From Nocardioides daphniae (lineage in GTDB: Bacteria; Actinomycetota; Actinomycetes; Propionibacteriales; Nocardioidaceae), in the NCBI RefSeq assembly GCF_004777465.1, contig NZ_CP038462.1:3100001-3164000 (forward strand): a stretch of DNA of 64,000 nucleotides, written 5' to 3'. Below, piece by piece: positions 61,858 through 64,000 of the stretch. How positions within the stretch are numbered: position 1 is the first letter of the stretch; each line of letters opens with the position of its first letter. Made by a program: the position numbers and the translations under genes. Under the pieces are notes generated by a model. It worked only from the letters and a program-made list of their open reading frames with translations. It ran no database searches and had not been told where the DNA came from.

Positions 61858-63397
61858 GACTGCTCCTTCGGTGCTGCTCCGGCGGGGGCCGGCGCGAGTT
61901 CTGCGGTGATGCTCTCGATCTCCTCGGCGATGTCGCCGCCGCTGGAGCGGTCGAGGCCACCGATCTCCACGAGGGTGGTGCCGCCGACGCGACGGGCACG
62001 CACCCAGACGCGGCGGGGACGGACGTACAGGGAGCCGACCAGGCCGAGCAGGGCGAGGACGACACCGGCCAGGGCGACGAACTTGCCGGGGGTCTGGCTG
62101 ATCTGGATCTTGTTCCAGCGCTCGACGCGCTCGAAGGTGACGCTGCCCAGGTCGCCGGGCAGCTCGACGGTGTCGCCGGGGCGCATGTCGAGGCGGAACA
62201 TCTCGCCGTCGTCGGTCACCTTGGTCATCTTCGCCTTGTCGAGCACGTAGACCGACTGCGAGCGGCCGTCGTCGAGGCCGAGGTCACCGGTCCACACCTC
62301 CATCGAGACGAGCGGGTTGAGCAGGTCGCCGAAGGTCGACTGCGGACCGTTGTCGAAGACGTACGTCGGGTAGAACTCCCCCTCCAGCGCCAGCGGCGTC
62401 TTCGCGTCGGTCGCCTTCACGACGCCGAAGGAGCGGAAGTTCTGGTCGGTCGGGAGGAAGGGCGTCGCTCCTGAGATTGCGATCTCCCCGTCGGCGTCCC
62501 GCACCGTGATCACGGGGGCGTAGCCGTGGCCGATGAGGAAGATGTCGGTGCTCCCGATGGTGAGGGGGTGGTTGACCCGCAGGTCGTAGGTCTTCTCCTC
62601 CGCACCCGGCTCCTCGGTGTAGCGCAGCTTGGAGACGAAGTTGCGGGCTTGGCCCATGCCGGCCCCGGAGGTCAGCCAGTCGAGCTCGAAGTCGGCGATG
62701 TCGAAGGCGAAGGGCTCCATCCACTCCTGCTGGTAGAGCCCGCCCGGCACGAAGTCGTCGTACTGGGTGAGGTTGTTGGAGAAGCCGCCCCCGACGAGGA
62801 TGATCGCCCCGCCCTGGTAGCCGAAGAGGCTGCCTGCCGCCACCCCCGCCATCACCACCAGGATCGAGAGGTGGAAGACCAGGTTGCCGGCCTCGCGCAG
62901 GTAGCCGCGCTCGGCGGCGACGAAGCCGCCGTCGGTTCCCTCGTCGTGGCGGTCGCGGCGGAAGCGGCGCTTGCCGAGCACCTTCTCGGCCCGGGCGAGC
63001 ACCTCGTCGACCGACTCCTCGGTCTCGTACGACGCGCTCTCGCCCAACCGGGTCAGGTGGCGGGGCGCCCTCGGGGGACGCGCCCGCATGGCGCGGAAGT
63101 AGACCTTGGTGCGCGGGATGATGCAGCCCACCAGCGAGACGGTGAGCAGCAGGTAGATCGCGGCGAACCACGGCGAGGCGTAGACGTCGAAGAGGCCGAG
63201 CTTTTCGTAGATCGGGGTCAGCTTCGGTGGTTGTCCTGCCACTGCGACGCCTTCAACGCGTCGACGTCGGCCTGCGGGATCAACGACCCGGGCACGGCCG
63301 CCAGGGCCAGAAGGAGCAGCAGCACCAGCGCGGTGCGCATGGAGGTCAGCTGACGCCACGTCCAGCGCAGCAGCTCGACCAGGCTGAGGTCGTTCAC
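61854..63397 (-). CDS. resB: Cytochrome c biogenesis protein ResB, with an apparent frameshift
   Basis: The partner of CcsB in system II cytochrome c maturation. LLRWTWRQLTSMRTALVLLLLLALAAVPGSLIPQ forms the first helix, ASPWFAAIYLLLTVSLVGCIIPR the second, then NLVFHLSILVVMAGVAAGSLFGY, a large extracytoplasmic domain and a last helix before RPRRVWVRA. One C is missing near 63224 (QWQDNH / PKLTPIYEKLG). Repaired length is about 514 residues. The GTG start overlaps the ccdA stop (GTGA). Confidence 0.92.
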
Positions 63398-64000
63398 ACA
63401 CTCACCTCGAAGTCGGAGACCAGGTGGACCTGGATCCAGGTCACCATCTCGAGCCACCAGCCGGTCACCATGAGCAGACCGACGGCGACCAGCATCAGGC
63501 CACCGACCCGCATGACGGCCACCTGGTGGCGCTTGAAGAAGGAGAAGGCGCCGAGCGCCTTGCGGTAGGCCAGCCCCGCCACGATGAACGGGATGCCCAG
63601 GCCCAGGGCGTACACGCCGGCGAGCAGGGCGCCGCGGCCTGCGGTGCCCTCGGTGTAGGCGAGGGTGAAGATCATCCCGAGCGTGGGGCCCAGGCAGGGC
63701 GTCCAGCCGAGGCCGAAGAGCACGCCGAGCAGCGGGGCGGCGCCCAGACCGACGGCCGGCACCTTGTGGATGCGCAGGTCACGTTGGAAGAGCGGCAGCC
63801 AGCCCGCGAAGGCGAGGCCCAGCACGATGGTCACGACGCCGAGCACGACGGTGATCTCGCGGGTCCAGGTCTGCAGCCACTCCCCCAGTGCGCCCGAGAG
63901 GGAGCCGAGCGCGACGAAGACGGCGGCGAAGCCCAGCACGAAGAGCACCGAGCCGAGCAGCATCCGGCCGCGGCGGCGCTCGGCCTCACCGGCGGCGAGG
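63394..64000 (-). CDS. ccdA: Cytochrome c biogenesis protein CcdA (N-terminus beyond the window)
   Basis: Carries electrons across the membrane to keep apocytochrome thiols reduced. Helices such as VLFVLGFAAVFVALGSLSGAL are visible, together with GLGWTPCLGPTLG, which holds the second redox Cys. The first Cys lies beyond the edge. A thioredoxin-like ResA gene is expected upstream, as in the usual ccdA-resB-ccsB order. Confidence 0.92.
   Translation of the reverse strand, partial: LAAGEAERRRGRMLLGSVLFVLGFAAVFVALGSLSGALGEWLQTWTREITVVLGVVTIVLGLAFAGWLPLFQRDLRIHKVPAVGLGAAPLLGVLFGLGWTPCLGPTLGMIFTLAYTEGTAGRGALLAGVYALGLGIPFIVAGLAYRKALGAFSFFKRHQVAVMRVGGLMLVAVGLLMVTGWWLEMVTWIQVHLVSDFEVSV

Overview
The window is about 70% G+C or more. 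Start codons are often GTG, operons are dense with 1-8 nt overlaps (ATGA, GTGA, TGATG), and the gene content (14-gene nuo operon, menaquinone genes, KorAB, Eis-type acetyltransferase, DUF4229, ResB/CcsB cytochrome c maturation) points to an aerobic actinobacterium, most like a Nocardioides-type member of the Propionibacteriales. The taxon is inferred from protein character only, not from a marker gene.

Layout. 1-4.4 kb (minus): a molybdopterin oxidoreductase of the FdhF/YdeP type, a pirin, DNA-3-methyladenine glycosylase I (tag) and an lrgAB pair running off the left edge. 4.4-15.6 kb: exporters, a histidine phosphatase, a DesK/DesR-like two-component system translationally coupled to an ABC-2 exporter, an OafA-type acyltransferase with an SGNH domain, and LhgO. 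15.6-17.4 kb: a decayed, lower-G+C accessory patch (broken DUF1232 gene, degenerate ABC ATPase fragment, VOC protein, tyrosine-recombinase remnant) that abuts tRNA-Tyr. 17.5-18.9 kb: yajQ, then a decayed AbiEi/DUF559 gene bracketed by two almost identical long palindromes. 18.9-22.6 kb: sulfate ABC transporter (sbp-cysT-cysW-cysA). 22.9-26 kb: korAB. 26-27 kb: rarD.

27-43.8 kb (minus) is one unit, nuoABCDEFGHIJKLMN followed by a polyprenyl diphosphate synthase overlapping nuoN. It is preceded by a good promoter with a Rex-like operator just downstream. 44-59 kb carries menG, menF, menECD and menA, interspersed with an L,D-transpeptidase, a metallo-beta-lactamase-fold enzyme, two tandem secreted GH16 glycosidases, an MFS protein, a DUF4185-like protein and an Eis homologue. 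59-64 kb carries DUF4229, a DUF6492-like protein, a small membrane protein, and ccdA-resB-ccsB, which runs off the right edge. Complex I, its quinone's ring and tail enzymes, and cytochrome c maturation therefore lie within 37 kb.

An important caveat: more than twenty conserved genes carry what look like one- or two-base indels, often in short G or C runs. They include nuoA, nuoD, nuoG, korA, cysA, cysT, resB, ccsB, lrgA, pirin and the FdhF-like gene. The pattern fits uncorrected sequencing errors better than real decay, so these genes are described across the breaks. Only the DUF559 gene and the patch beside tRNA-Tyr look truly degraded. I did not find a convincing complete new defence or mobile system. 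The best candidates for novelty are the palindrome-bracketed DUF559 locus and the nested palindrome around the Rex-like site.
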